A stretch of 64,000 nucleotides of DNA from Megaustenia siamemsis (taxonomy: Eukaryota; Mollusca; Gastropoda; Stylommatophora; Ariophantidae). The stretch covers positions 104,941,779 to 105,005,778 of the forward strand of contig JAVIAB010000092.1 in NCBI GenBank assembly GCA_032433765.1. The letters run 5' to 3'. Positions 1 to 10,844 of the stretch are shown piece after piece. The notes beneath the pieces were generated by a model, which worked only from the letters and a program-made list of their open reading frames with translations, did not search any database and was not told where the DNA came from. The translations under genes and the position numbers were made by a program. The first letter of the stretch is position 1; every line of letters begins with the position of its first letter.

Positions 1-911
1 AATTTTTTGAGTGGTCCAAACAGATGGAAATCTGAGGGAGCCAGATCAGGGCTGTAAGGAGGATGGGGCAGTACAGTCCAACCAAATTTGTTGATTGCTT
101 CCCGTGTTACCAGACTTGTGTGAGGGCGTGCATTGTCATGTTGAAGCAACAAATCTGCAGATGGCTTATTAGGCCAAACTCTGTGGAACCGATTTTTGAG
201 TTTTGTCAGCGTATTGATGTAAGCTGTCGAGTTGATTGTCTCACCTCTTGTCATTACATCAACAAGAATCACACCATCAATGTCCCAGAAGACAGTGATC
301 ATCACCTTTCCGGCTGATGGAGATGTTTTGAATTTTTTTCTTTTTGGTGACTGCGGATGATGCCATTCCATTGACTGCATTTTTGTTTCAGGCTCATAAT
401 AATGTGCCCACGTTTCGTCACCGGTAACAATTTTTGACAAAAACATTTCTCCTTCAACACCGAAACGCTCCAACAATTCAGAACAGAATGTTTTCCTTTG
501 AACTCTGTGATCATTTGTTAGGCACCGAGGAACCCATCGAGCGCAAATCTTTGAATATCCGAGAGTTTTAAAAATTGCGATTGCACTTGCCTTGCTGACT
601 GTAAGCTGCAATGCCAATTGCTGACTAGTGATACGCCTATCCTTACGAATAATGGCATCAGCCCGGTTTAACATGTCAGTGCTGGTAGCCGTGGCAACAC
701 GTCCAGAACGCGGTAAATCATGCAGCTCCACTCGTACACTTTCTGCAGCTTTAATTCTCTGAACCCAGCGACTAACTGTGCTCCTATCGACTGCAGAACA
801 TTTGTACACTGCACACAGTCGTTTATGAATGTTTGCCACAGTTTCTTTTTCCGCAACCAGAAATTCTATGACAATTCGCTGTTTGTAACGGACATTGTTG
901 ACAAGCTCCAT
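1..911 (-). CDS. mariner-family transposase, C-terminus cut by the window edge
   Basis: Reading from an ATG at 911 towards position 1 gives an uninterrupted frame of about 303 codons with no in-frame stop; mariner transposases are usually about 345 residues, so roughly 40 are missing beyond the left edge. The N-terminal ~110 residues look like the paired helix-turn-helix DNA-binding region. A WVPRCLT stretch matches the conserved mariner WVPHEL motif. The catalytic triad is visible: D165 in GDETW, D259 in HDNARPH and D294 in SPDLAPSD. The last two are separated by exactly 34 residues, the DD34D signature of mariner. The enzyme would cut and paste its own element at TA sites in the nucleus. 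The open frame with all three acidic residues suggests a fairly young copy. The right terminus of the element is probably near 1040-1066 (motif ggtgtgcattactttttgac), which is inferred because the left end is not visible. Confidence 0.9.
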   Translation of the reverse strand, partial: MELVNNVRYKQRIVIEFLVAEKETVANIHKRLCAVYKCSAVDRSTVSRWVQRIKAAESVRVELHDLPRSGRVATATSTDMLNRADAIIRKDRRITSQQLALQLTVSKASAIAIFKTLGYSKICARWVPRCLTNDHRVQRKTFCSELLERFGVEGEMFLSKIVTGDETWAHYYEPETKMQSMEWHHPQSPKRKKFKTSPSAGKVMITVFWDIDGVILVDVMTRGETINSTAYINTLTKLKNRFHRVWPNKPSADLLLQHDNARPHTSLVTREAINKFGWTVLPHPPYSPDLAPSDFHLFGPLKK

Positions 912-1066
912 TTTAACGGTTCATAGATTGCGTAATATTTATCAGAATGCTGTGCAATTTGGTGCACATAATTGGAACATGTCATATTCCAAGTGTGCAA
1001 AATTTCATAGTCCTATCTTTATTATTAGCCGAGAAAAAAATTGGTGTGCATTACTTTTTGACCTCC
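912..1066 (-). mobile_element. 5' non-coding part of the mariner element
   Basis: This stretch lies between the transposase ATG and the point where the minisatellite starts. It ends in a sequence that resembles a mariner inverted terminal repeat read outward. The partner terminal repeat lies beyond the left edge, so the boundary is inferred. Confidence 0.5.
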
Positions 1067-1074
1067 CTTCAGTA

Positions 1075-1602
1075 TATCCTGTCCACTTTGTCTGTCAGTC
1101 CTCTTTCTATATCCCGTCCACTTTGTCTGTCAGTCCTCTTTCTCTATCCTGTCCACTTTGTCTGTCAGTCCTCTTTCTATATCCCGTCCACTTTGTCTGT
1201 CAGTCCTCTTTCTCTATCCTGTCCACTTTGTCTGTCAGTCCTCTTACTCTGTCAGTCATCTTTCTCTGTCCCGTCCTCTTTGTCTTTCAGTCCTATTTCT
1301 CTGTCCCGTCCTCTTTGTCTTTCAGTCCTATTTCTCTGTCCCGTCCTCTTTGTCGTTCAGTCCTATTTCTCTGTCCCGTCCTCTTTGTCAGTCCTGTTTC
1401 TCTGTCCCGTCCTGTTTGTCTGCCAGTCCTATATTTCTGTCCCGTCCTCTTTGTCTGTCAGTCCTTTTTTCTTTGTCTCGTCCTCTTTTTCTGTCAGTCT
1501 TATCGTTCTCTTTGTCAGTCTTATATCTCTGTTCCGTCCTTTTTTACTTTCTGTTATATTTCTCTGTCCTGTCCTCTTTTACTGTCAGTCCAATATCTCT
1601 GT
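1075..1602. repeat. minisatellite, 35-bp unit, first half
   Basis: Pyrimidine-rich tandem repeats of about 35 bp are built on the cores tctgtcagtcctctttct and gtccactttgt. The first units are nearly identical and later units drift. The array keeps several frames open on the plus strand, and one such frame reads directly into the LINE at 1603. These open frames are a product of the repeat and are not evidence of a gene. The last 11 bases (aatatctctgt, 1592-1602) are one copy of the target-site duplication of that LINE. Confidence 0.9.
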
Positions 1603-2025
1603 TGGTATAGCGTGGAACGAATTCAAAACTAGCGAGGAAATTAGAGAAATCGCCAATCAACCACTAATATCTTCATTAATAAAGAAAAGACGATGGTCAT
1701 ATGTTGGACATGTGATGAGAAGATATAATAACCGAATAGCAAAGCAAGCCTTCATATGGGAAACAACAGGTAAGAGAAAAAGAGGAAGACCCAGGGAGAC
1801 ACTGAGAAGAACATTGATAAGAAAGGCAAAAACAGCAGGATTCGGCTCCCTCAATGAGATAGAGCTGCTTGCACAGAACAGAGACAAATGGCGAGATTTG
1901 ATAAAATATCTTTAAAAGAATTGAAAACACCTAGAACAAAAATTCAGATAGGAGAAGGTGTATCTTGGTCTACGCCCTATGGGCCGTCTACGGCTCGAAA
2001 GGTCAATAGATAGATAGATAAATAG
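1603..2025 (+). mobile_element. LINE-T copy A, 5'-truncated non-LTR retrotransposon
   Basis: This encodes the last ~100 residues of a LINE reverse-transcriptase polyprotein, including YVGHVMRR and GKRKRGRPRETLRRT, with a stop at 1913-1915. About 95 bp of 3' UTR follow and end in a short (TAGA)n tail. It is flanked by an exact 11-bp target-site duplication, aatatctctgt, at 1592-1602 and 2026-2036. This is the expected product of target-primed reverse transcription with severe 5' truncation. The insertion sits inside the 35-bp minisatellite. It carries a few private changes (for example MRRY for MRRD), so it is dead on arrival. Confidence 0.92.
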
Positions 2026-2290
2026 AATATCTCTGTACCGTCCTCTTTGTCTGTCAGCTATAATTCTGTCCGGTCCTTTTTGTCTTTCAGCCAAATTTCT
2101 CTGTTCCATCCTCTTTGTCCGTCAGTATTAACTTTCCATCAGTATTATTTTTATGTAGACTAGAAGGACAGTCTTGTCCCTCTAGTCTACATGTCCTGTT
2201 CTGTTTGTCTGCTGCTCAGCGTCATGTCTATCTGTCCCGCCCAGTCCTATTCCGCTTCGTCTTAACTGTCCTGTCTCTTTCTGTCCTATG
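2026..2290. repeat. minisatellite, 35-bp family, second half (degenerate)
   Basis: The repeat cores (gtcctctttgtctgtcag, tctctgtcc) continue after the LINE-T insertion and become increasingly irregular. A local inverted motif (gtctagtctac-like) is centred near 2170. Confidence 0.75.
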
Positions 2291-4269
2291 AAAGTCCTTT
2301 CAGTCCTATATCCGTTTCGCCCTGTTGCGCCCATTCCACAGTCACTGGTGGGATTCACTATTTTTTTTTTTTTATATTTGTTGTTAAAGTTCTATGTGCT
2401 ACTTTACAAATGTGCCTCCTATCTCATCCACGTCAGTAAGGTATTGTTGCACCACAAAGAACTTGTTATGTGGATGGCTGTGGCGCTGAGAATAAGACCA
2501 GTGCAGTTAGTAGAATGTTATTCTTTATGAAGAAGACGGATGTGTCGGGCCGAAAGTGGAAATATTGAGGTACACGTAGTAAAATAGCGACACAATGTAT
2601 GCCTACTTAATATGTGAACGCAGAAGAAAAAAGAAGAAATAGACACATATTCAGTCTGAGTCTACAGGCAAGTGTATTGTATACTATAGCTATGGTATAG
2701 GTACCGTTCTAGAAATGTTCCTATACCAAAATATTGTTTTAACGTAGCTTTTCTCCGAAAGAGGGGAGAGGGGTGGGGGGTGTTGAGTATTTTTTTTTTT
2801 TTATTTGCTTCAGTTTTTTTTTCTTTTACTATGAAGAAGCGGGAGGTAAAAAAATTAAAATGTTGGGAATCACTTGCGTAAAGCAGCAGTTGACGGACTG
2901 ATGTGTGGTGTGAAAAAGGAATACACAGGAAAGCTTGTTTAGTGCCGCGACAAAGCTGGACACTATGCAATAACAGACAGCTAGGGTGTTTCAGCTTACA
3001 AACAAAACAACGCTTCAAAGAACGCTTCAATCAAAAAGATTTATACCGGGACGAACACAAAGAAAACAATATAAATATTTCAAATGTTAATTAATTAACA
3101 GAAGCAAAACAAAGTTAAGCCAAGAAGAATAACGCGGACAAACATAAGTTGCAAAAACACAGTACAGGTAGTAGGAATACACGTGGAAGACCATGTAGTC
3201 CTGCAATGACGTTTCAAGTGAGATAATAAAGGACACAACTAGTATCTTTCAGCATTGTGGATAAGGCAAGACTAAATAGAAAACAGAGATGTGTTGAGAG
3301 ACTGAGATAGGGTGAACTTTGCGGACAATTTTAATTGAACGATTTGGAGAATGTAGGAATGTAGTTGTAGACAATTAGAAGAAAGAAACGAATATTTATT
3401 ATTTTAGGGACACTTCGAGACGAGAGATAAACATCAATTAAACAGGAACAGTGTATTATCAAAACCCTTAAACGTTCAAAAAGCAGGAAACGACAAAGAA
3501 AAATCTGCACGCAGAGCCAGTCTGCGTGTGCGTAATTATGTCTAGCAGTAGAGTGTTGGGCCGAGGGCTACTGTTTCTATTATTGTTTTTGCATTTTGTC
3601 CGAGTGTTGTTCAGATAACCGTGTTCATGTGTAGTTAATTTAGTTTTGTTGAATTCACGCACGACCCACAACGGGTGCCGAGTACTGATTGCTAGATATA
3701 TCAGTTTTATTTATTTCAATAGAGCAGACTCAAACGTGCACAACTTTGCCCTGCATGTGGTTTAAGATACGCACGCAGCGCATTTGTTAGTTATAACAAG
3801 AAATATCTAAATGTGACATTGTAGCTGTAATCCTAAAAATTATGCATTATTTAATTGCTAAAACTATGTGTCCACCACATTTCATTCCTTCTTAAAATGT
3901 GTTTTTTTTTTTTTTTTTTTGGTGGTTCGAGTTTGTTCACACAAAAATATTCACCTTCTAGATGAATTCATATATTAATTAATTAATCATATGTTAGTGC
4001 ATTAAAGCTAACTATAATAGAAGTTTTAAAGCTGATAAATCTGACGTTTTCGTCAGGTATTTAAATTATAATCACAAATGTTTTGTTATTAAATATTTCA
4101 AGATATAACTTTCTGGAATCAACTTGAATGTCCAATAGAAGAATAAACACACAGATTATATTTCTGAAATGAGCAAACTCTCAAGACAATTATTCTTGTC
4201 TGTTGTCCTATTATTTAGAATTTTATAAATCCAAAGAATGGCTGCACAAAATACTAAAAAAAACTAATT
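2291..4269. other. no recognisable gene
   Basis: AT-rich sequence with short A/T runs (for example poly-T at 3902-3920). I see no coding exon, RNA gene or classified repeat that I can support. Confidence 0.5.
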
Positions 4270-4640
4270 TTCTTACTGTCATTGACTATTGACAAAAATT
4301 GATTCCATATTCTTCTCATTCTCTGGAATTCTGCCTTTGTCTGAACCATTATGCACGTCACCTCTGTTGTAGATCTAATATCCGAGGTTATCATTTCCAA
4401 GTATTTAAATTCATTGCATATTTACCCCTTTTAATTCCCATTTACTTTAATTGTATACTCAGAAGATGTCTCTTTTTTTTGCAACCAAAACTTCTGTCTG
4501 TCTGCTATTGTGGTTAAGATCTTTATTTTTGCTTTACACTACTGTAATGTCAACCATTTTCTGTAATTCACTTGCATTCCTAACGATTAAGATGGCGTAT
4601 TCAGTATACCTAAGCTTGTCGATGTTTCGGATATGTCAGT
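4270..4640 (-). pseudogene. decayed LINE-2 reverse-transcriptase fragment
   Basis: Minus-strand translation gives broken pieces matching the region just after the RT active site in the better preserved copy at 44.2-45.5 kb: a relic of ADDAVLIAKSENELQ (here TEYAILIVRNASELQ), then a NEFKYLEM-like block and a TEV...IMVQTKAEFQRM block. Frameshifts and stops interrupt the frame. It is an old fragment with no function expected. Confidence 0.6.
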
Positions 4641-4914
4641 ATAATGGTAGTAGAAGATAGGAAGTATTGCTTGTATTCTTTGTTCTTGCTGACGCATTTT
4701 CTTTTACCTGCTGGCACAATACCTCCGTTATACAGGGTGTTTTTAAAGTCGCAGTGCAGTGAATTTATACTCTCTAAAGAAAAAACGTCACCAGAAATGC
4801 GGTTAACTAATGCGTCACATAAATTGTAAAATAAATGGTATTATTCAAATATACTTGACTGCTATCGGCGAGCTTATAATGGGTAATGTTGGTATTAACA
4901 CAATAAAGTTGTGC

Positions 4915-6781
4915 CTAAAGCATATGTTGAAAATGTCCACCACGGGCCTCAAGACATGTCGTGATTCGTCTTTCCATATTTGCGAAAACCTTCAGAATAA
5001 TGTCTGGTGATATTTGTTTAATCTTGTCTACTATTTCAGTCTTTAGGTCATTAATTGTCTGCGGATTATTTTCATAAACTTTCCCCTTCAATGCCCCCCA
5101 CAGATAATAATCTGGGGGTGTTAGATCTGGTGAACGAGCAGGCCAGATTCCACGTGAAATAATGCGATTTGCAAATATCTATCTATCTATTGACCTTTCG
5201 AGCCGTAACCGGCCCATAGGCGTAGACCAAGATACACCTTCTCCTATATGAATTTTTGTTCTAGCAGTTTTCTTTTAAAGATATTTTATCAAATCTCGCC
5301 ATCTGTCTCTGTTCTGTGCAAGCAGTTCTATCTCATTGAGGGAGCCGATTCCTGCTGCTCTTGCCTCTCTCATCAATGTTCTTCTCAGTGTCTCCCTGGG
5401 TCTTCCTCTTTTTCTTTTACCTGTTGTTTCCCATATGAGGGCTTGCTTTGCTATTCGATTATTATCTCTTCTCATCACATGTCCAACGTATGACCATCGT
5501 CTTTTCTTTATTACTGAAGATATTAGTGGTTGATTGGCGATTTCTCTAATTTCCTCGTTTGTTTTGAATTCGTTCCATTCTATACCAAGTATTTTCCTTA
5601 GACATTTATTTTCGAATGCGTTCAACTTTGTTTCTATATCTCTTGTTGTTTTCCAGCTTTCACACGCATACGTAAGGGTTGATAGTACATTTGATTTGAA
5701 TAGCCTAAGTTTTGTGTTTGTGCTAATGAGTTTTGATTTCCACAACTTTTCAAGGCTTCTGAAAGACATTGCTGCTTTAGCCAGTCTGATTCTAATTTCT
5801 TTGCTCGTATCCCCTTCTCGATCAATGTGACTTCCAAGATAGATAAAGTGATCGATCTCTTCTACTGGTTTGTTTTCCATGTATATTTTGTCACTTGTTG
5901 GAATTAAACTTTTCATGACTTTAGTCTTTTCATGATTGACCTCAAGCCCAATTTTGCTGGCTATTGATGATATATGCATTTGCAAATATGCTTTCTAAAT
6001 AATTGAGTGTTGTTGTGGCTGTGTGTGCTGTTGCCCCATCCTGCTGAAACCAGGATTCCATAATTTCCCGTTCTGTAAGGTGTGCTATGAACGGTTCCAG
6101 AATTAAAGTACGGTAACGTTCTGCATTTACTGTTTCATTAAAAAATATAGGTCCTATTATCCGCATACAACTTATAGCGCACCACACTCCGACTTTTTGA
6201 TCGTAAAGCGGCACTTGATGAAATTCATGGGGGTTTTCACTGCTCCACAGCCGATTGTTCTGACTGTTCACATAACCGGATAAATGAAACCAGGCCTCAT
6301 CAGTGAAAAAAGTGACGTCAAGGATGGCAGCGCCATGTTCATAAATAAAATTCTGAAACCACATGCAGTAGTTTAAACGGGATTCATAATCTCTTTCTTG
6401 GAGTTGAGACACTTCAGTTAATTTGTATGGACGATAGTGTAGTTCACTTCTTAAAACCTTGTGAACAGAACTCTTAGATATTTGCACCTGTTGAGACAAG
6501 TGGTTTAAAGATGCATTTGGACTCATTGTAATTCTGTCTTGGAGTTCCATAATTTGGTCTTGTGAAATTGAAGGTCTTCCAGATCGGTATGCATCTACCA
6601 CACTACCGGTTTCACGAAACTTTTTGATCAATTTTGTAACAGAATTTCGGTGAGGGACTTGTGAGTCTGGAAATTTCCTCACGAATTGTCTAATGACCTC
6701 ATCCGTATATTTACCGCCATTACGGAAGACATGCTCAACCAGAAATACCCTGTTTTCAATCGTCAACACCATTTCCTTCAA
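4915..6781 (-). pseudogene. transposase of the TIR transposon, split by a LINE
   Basis: The frame starts at ATG 6781. A helix-turn-helix N-terminus includes IRQFVRKFPDSQVP and RETGSVVDAYRSGRPS. A DDE-type core follows with FFTDEAWFHLSG (first Asp) and WFQQDGATAHTA (second Asp). It is broken at 5989 by a LINE-T insertion. Past the insertion the same frame resumes at 5166 with RSPDLTPPDYYLW, which carries the third acidic residue. It ends at a TAG at 4915-4917. Apart from the insertion I see no stop or frameshift, so the element was probably intact when hit. The family resembles DDE_3/IS630-Tc1 transposases common in arthropods and molluscs. It cannot make a full-length enzyme now. Confidence 0.88.
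5179..5977 (-). mobile_element. LINE-T copy B, 5'-truncated, longest conserved copy
   Basis: An open frame (stop at 5275-5277) runs to the 5' end of the insertion and encodes about 230 residues. It begins in the RT thumb (GLEVNHEKTKVM), continues through YLGSHIDREGDTSKEIRIRL and LTYACESW, and ends in the GRPRETLRRT tail domain. A 3' UTR and a (TAGA)n tail (read on the plus strand as ctatctatctat) follow. The insertion is flanked by a perfect 12-bp target-site duplication, atttgcaaatat, at 5167-5178 and 5978-5989. No stop or frameshift interrupts the coding part. It is nearly identical to copy E at 55.3 kb, which suggests recent mobility. Confidence 0.93.
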
Positions 6782-6948
6782 GCAATGAGACAGTGAAAGT
6801 AGCGTAGTGCCCGTCCTTTACGTAAATAAAACCTTAAAGGAAGCAGCGGTTTGTTCATAAATGTGGTTTACAAAATTGTGGTACGTAGATGATGATTACG
6901 TCATTTACTGAATATTAGAAATATTCACTGCACTGCGACTTTAAAAAC

Positions 6949-6953
<5 letters not shown>

Positions 6954-7034
<81 letters not shown>

Positions 7035-7036
7035 TA
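6954..7036. repeat. (TA)n microsatellite followed by poly-T
   Basis: Alternating TA from about 6954 to 7017 is followed by a T run to 7036. It abuts the right end of the TIR transposon, as expected if the transposon inserted at a TA site in the tract. Confidence 0.9.
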
Positions 7037-7149
7037 AATATAGTTATAATATAAGAGGTTTACAATAATTTGCTCCCGCTTGGTTCTGTCTGGTAGAAGT
7101 ATTTGTTGTTCCGCTCTGAAAGTAATAATCTGAATGTTTTTCTGACAAC

Positions 7150-7410
7150 AGGAGCCGCGATAGCTCAGTGGTTAGTGAACTGGACTACAAAGGACAAGGG
7201 GTAGGGTACGATCCCAACCGACGGCCTCCGGGTTCACCGAACCTTAAATGGGGACCATATTTTTTTCTGGGAAAGTGGAGCGGCACGGGCGTAATACCGA
7301 CCACATTACCCCAAAAATCACGTGCTGAAGGTCTGTAAAATGTATGGTCACTAACACCATATTCCCTATACGCCACTTGGCGTGACGGGGGTACTTTACA
7401 TTTTTTAAAA
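7150..7410 (+). mobile_element. SINE-A, tRNA-derived SINE, full-length
   Basis: The tRNA-like head begins ggagccgcgatagctcagtg. A box A-like tagctcagtggttagtg is followed by a box B-like gggt(a/t)cgatccc, and the 5' ggagccg can pair with cggcctcc after the T arm, like an acceptor stem. The body includes gggttcacc, gaccacattacccc and cgccacttggcgtgacg, and the end is a tactttac tail. It is flanked by an 11-bp target-site duplication, tttctgacaac, at 7139-7149 and 7411-7421. The internal pol III promoter would drive transcription; mobilisation would depend on a LINE RT. Confidence 0.92.
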
Positions 7411-7647
7411 TTTCTGACAACGCAACTTTGATTGCTAATTTAAAGTACTGGTTGGAAATTGCAATTATCTTTGATTTCTATCAAACGGTAGCGGTTGATA
7501 TTTTGTTGAACCTCACTTTCACCGCTGGCAATGTTGTACTTTGTACTAACGACAGACGCACGTATTTTTCTATCATACACTAACAGCTGACGTGTTCTTG
7601 CATTTTACAATAGTCAAGATATTGTTTGAAACGAACTTTAGAAACTA

Positions 7648-7694
<47 letters not shown>

Positions 7695-8332
7695 AGTATA
7701 TTACAAATGTTGCATAAAAACCCACTCGTGGACGCGATAGTGACTGCCGCAGTGCAACTTGAGAATAAATATCCAACTAACTGCCAGATCTAACAACAAA
7801 ATGCATTTAAAAGTAGTACAAGATGACAATTTTCTCATGAACAAAATATAACTTCACAACGATCTGTATTGACAAGACTGTCAAGATTTGAATATCGTTA
7901 TCGTACTATATTTAAGGAAATGCTAAAGTTAACCCGATAGAGTTTGTTCATTAAGGGGAACACTGGAAAATATTTAGAATGATGGCGATACACACTGACG
8001 GATGGGCACACATAGCTACAGACAAATCTGGAATAATTTCTAAATGTTCTTTTTTATTTCCTAAAACAATTTCAGCGGATCATATAATTTTTATTTTACG
8101 ATAAGAACGTTGGGAATCCCTTGAACGCAATTAACGAAAGTGTTTTAAATTAGACCGTTAAAAAATGAAACTAATTTCTGATATCAGGAGGAAAGAAGAA
8201 ACATACATATGTTATTGCTATGCAATCAGAAGGGAACAGCTGTCACATATTGTGACAACCGGAGCAATTCTGCGGAGAAAAAGGTGATTGGGGAAGCAGA
8301 AACAAATATCAAACAATTAATTTACTCGATGC
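7411..8332. other. no recognisable gene; contains a 44-bp poly-A run
   Basis: AT-rich sequence. An uninterrupted A run spans 7649-7692 and may be an old retroposon tail, but I see no body attached to it. Confidence 0.5.
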
Positions 8333-8530
8333 TAACCGGAAGGATCCGGATTTAATTCCCAGATGTGGCGGATTCTATTCGGGCTGATACGTCTACGGTC
8401 TTCGTCCGGGTTCTTAAAGTTGGTATCAGGAATTGGTGTTTTTAAAGAGAATGCAGAACGGTATAGTGTGATACAGACCATATCAACCATAAAATGTAGC
8501 ATTGACTAATCAACATCCTTTCCCCCGAAA
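8333..8530 (+). mobile_element. degenerate SINE-C-like fragment
   Basis: The segment ggatttaattcccagatgtggcggattctattcgggctga resembles the start of the SINE-C copy at 51748 (box-B-like gttcgatccccag, then tggcggattttgtttcggactga). The rest is too diverged to align by eye. Confidence 0.35.
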
Positions 8531-8669
8531 ACCTAAAGCTTTATTGCCGGTAGATCATTACTGTCTGCTGATGTAGGCGGAGTATCAATAATTTTCTGAT
8601 AGCATTTCTCTTTCTAGTTTCACAGGAAGAGCCAGACGCCCATCAACAACTGATGCCCTACATATCCAA

Positions 8670-9206
8670 TTGTTGTATTTTGTTTGTTTTTCTGAGGGTG
8701 TCTGGCAAAACAACAAACTGACAATTAAAACAAAGGCCGCAGTTTACAATGCCTGCATAACTAGTATCCTCCTGTATGGCAGCGAATCTTGGACAACTTA
8801 TACAAAACAGGAGAGTAAGGCTAAACACATATCTTATGCGATGTGTGCGCAGTATTATTGGTATCACCTGGAAAGATAAAGTGACAAACGTGGAGGTCAT
8901 AACTCGCACAGGCCTCCTGAACATCTACACGCTGCTCAAACAACGTCGGTTACACTGCTTGGCCATGTACACTGTATGGAAGATGGCCGCATACCAAAAT
9001 ATATACTCTACGGACAAATGGCAGATGGCAAAAGAACCAGGGGTCTCCCAAAACTTAAATTTGTAGAGGTGTGTAAACGTGACATGAAGACTCTAAAGAT
9101 AAACCCTGCAGGCTGGGAAGAAAAGGCTGCAAACTGCAATCTTTGGAAATACACTCAAACAAGAAGCAGACAGATTCATAGAAAAAAAGAAAAAGAAAAG
9201 AAAAAA
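8670..9206 (+). pseudogene. LINE C-terminal fragment, frameshifted
   Basis: Three overlapping frames together show a LINE polyprotein tail: KTKAAVYNACITSILLYGSE, then LMRCVRSIIGITWKDKVTN, then MEDGRIPKYILYGQMADGKR and VCKRDMKTLKINPAGWEEKA. Such blocks are typical of the region after RT in EN/RT LINEs. At least two frameshifts separate them, so it is dead. It differs from LINE-T and LINE-2. Confidence 0.75.
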
Positions 9207-9542
9207 TAACATTTATAGGGGTGCTGGAAAATCAATAGTCAACTATGACTGACGGAGGTTACTACTTCTACTATTTTCCTAAAGAAACTCTTTTACTGGA
9301 GAATAGTCGTCGTATGACAAGTAAAATTACCTCAATATGTACAAGTCAAAGATTTCGATAGGATAAATAAAGCAAATGTATTTTCTTTTAAGCCATTTAA
9401 TGATTCGTGCCAAATGATATTTATCTGTCTGGTATCTATTTAGTACGAAAGAAGAAGAAACTAAAGATATACTTTATTAAGTGATACCAAACCTTTTTCA
9501 CAGAACACTGCAATGTGATGTATTCCGAGTATATTGTGAAGT
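9207..9542. other. no recognisable gene
   Basis: Short AT-rich spacer between a LINE fragment and a SINE; nothing supported. Confidence 0.5.
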
Positions 9543-9554
9543 ACTTGGAAAAAA

Positions 9555-9811
9555 GGAGCCGCGATAGCTCAATGGTTAGTGAACTGGACTACAAAGGACA
9601 AAGGGTAGGGTTCGATCCCAACCGTCGGCTTCCGGGTTCACCCAGCCTTAAATGGGTACCGGATTTTTCTGGGAAAGTAAAGCAGCATGGGCGTAATACC
9701 GACCACATTACCCCAAAAATCATGTGCTGAAGGTCTGTAAAATATAGGGTCACTAATACCATATTTCCCTATACGCCACTTGGCATGACGGGGATACTTT
9801 ACTTTCTTTTT
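9555..9811 (+). mobile_element. SINE-A copy
   Basis: Full-length head-to-tail match to the copy at 7150: ggagccgcgatagctcaatg, box B-like ggttcgatccc, and a body ending in tactttactttc. The flanks are 12-bp direct repeats with one mismatch, acttggaaaaaa (9543-9554) and acttagaaaaaa (9812-9823). Confidence 0.92.
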
Positions 9812-9861
9812 ACTTAGAAAAAAGTATCCCCTAGGGTGATTGCTGCACAGGTTTCCCTCAC

Positions 9862-10335
9862 TGCACTTCCATGAAATCAGTGCACAATAATTTTCCGCTG
9901 TTTTTATTCCTCACCGCGCCTTCATGGGACCAGTGCACCGTTTTCCCCTCTTTTCGCTTCTCATCACACTCCCATGAGACTAGTGCACAGCTTTCCTCTC
10001 TTTTGTTTATCACCGTTCTTCCATGAGACCAGTGCACATCTTTCCTCTTTTCTTGTTTATCACCGCTATCCAATGAGACCAGTGCACAGCTTTGCTCTCT
10101 TTATTTATCACCGCTATCCCATGAGACCAGTGCACAGCTTTCCTTTCTTTTTGTTTGTCACCTCTCTCCCATGAGACCAGTGCACAACTTTCCTCTCTTT
10201 CTTTTTATCACCTCCCTCCCATGAGACCAGTGCACAACTTTCCTCTCTTTCTGTTTATCACCGCTCTCCCATGAGACCAGTGCACAACTTTCCTCTCCTT
10301 TTGTTTATCACCGCTATCCCATGAGACCAGAGATA
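9862..10335. repeat. minisatellite, 50-bp unit, about nine copies
   Basis: Tandem copies of a unit containing atgagaccagtgcacaact and ttcctctctttttgtttatc. In the last copies the unit starts are exactly 50 bp apart (10221, 10271, 10321). The left end is more diverged. Confidence 0.92.
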
Positions 10336-10844
10336 ACGAACACATCCCTTCTATTACTTCTGGCTGCTACAAAATCCTGTTTTAGATTTTCTCCTCTTTT
10401 TAGATAAGTCAGCTCATCAAAACTCCTGTGCGATATAAATCTGTATAGCCTGATCCAATTAACAGGGGGAAAAATAGAGCAATCCACGTACAAATAATGC
10501 TCCCCGTGTATTTTGATAGCACTAGTGCAGCACAGAAGAAATGTGTTTCTCTACCAACAACCGTTACTCTCGGAATACGACTTTTGTGATTTATTTATAC
10601 TTTGCGTTATCATTCAGAAGTGATGTTCTAAAAGAGGAAAATGGACACGATAACAAACCAGTGTATCGTTATGAAAAAGATAACTAAATGTATGTCTAAC
10701 ATTCTCATATAGAGGTGTGAGATGTTGGGAATAAACCATGGGCAGCAAGCAAGCAACTTAAGGCAACGGGTGCGCGTTTTATTTTTTTTTCTAAGCACGA
10801 CACTGTAGCTATTTTTTAAAAAAATAAGTAGAGAAACCCAACAA
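10336..10844. other. no recognisable gene
   Basis: Unclassified AT-rich sequence; no exon or RNA gene supported. Confidence 0.5.

Larger units (their letters stand above)
4734..6953 (-). mobile_element. Tc/mariner-superfamily DNA transposon with 31-bp terminal inverted repeats
   Basis: The ends are perfect 31-bp inverted repeats: agggtgtttttaaagtcgca... at 4734-4764 and its reverse complement at 6923-6953. TA-rich flanks fit TA target duplication, and the right flank runs into a (TA)n tract. Without the nested LINE-T copy (799 bp plus a 12-bp TSD) the element would be about 1.4 kb, a normal size for this superfamily. It contains one transposase gene on the minus strand. Confidence 0.9.

Noticed and set aside
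947..1915. 322-codon plus frame that could look like one large protein
   Set aside because: It is a read-through from the 35-bp minisatellite into LINE-T copy A; the junction is the LINE insertion point with a target duplication.
7150..7230. Possible functional tRNA gene at the SINE-A head
   Set aside because: The same head recurs at eight other loci with an attached SINE body and target duplications, and the anticodon-arm region does not fold as a standard tRNA.
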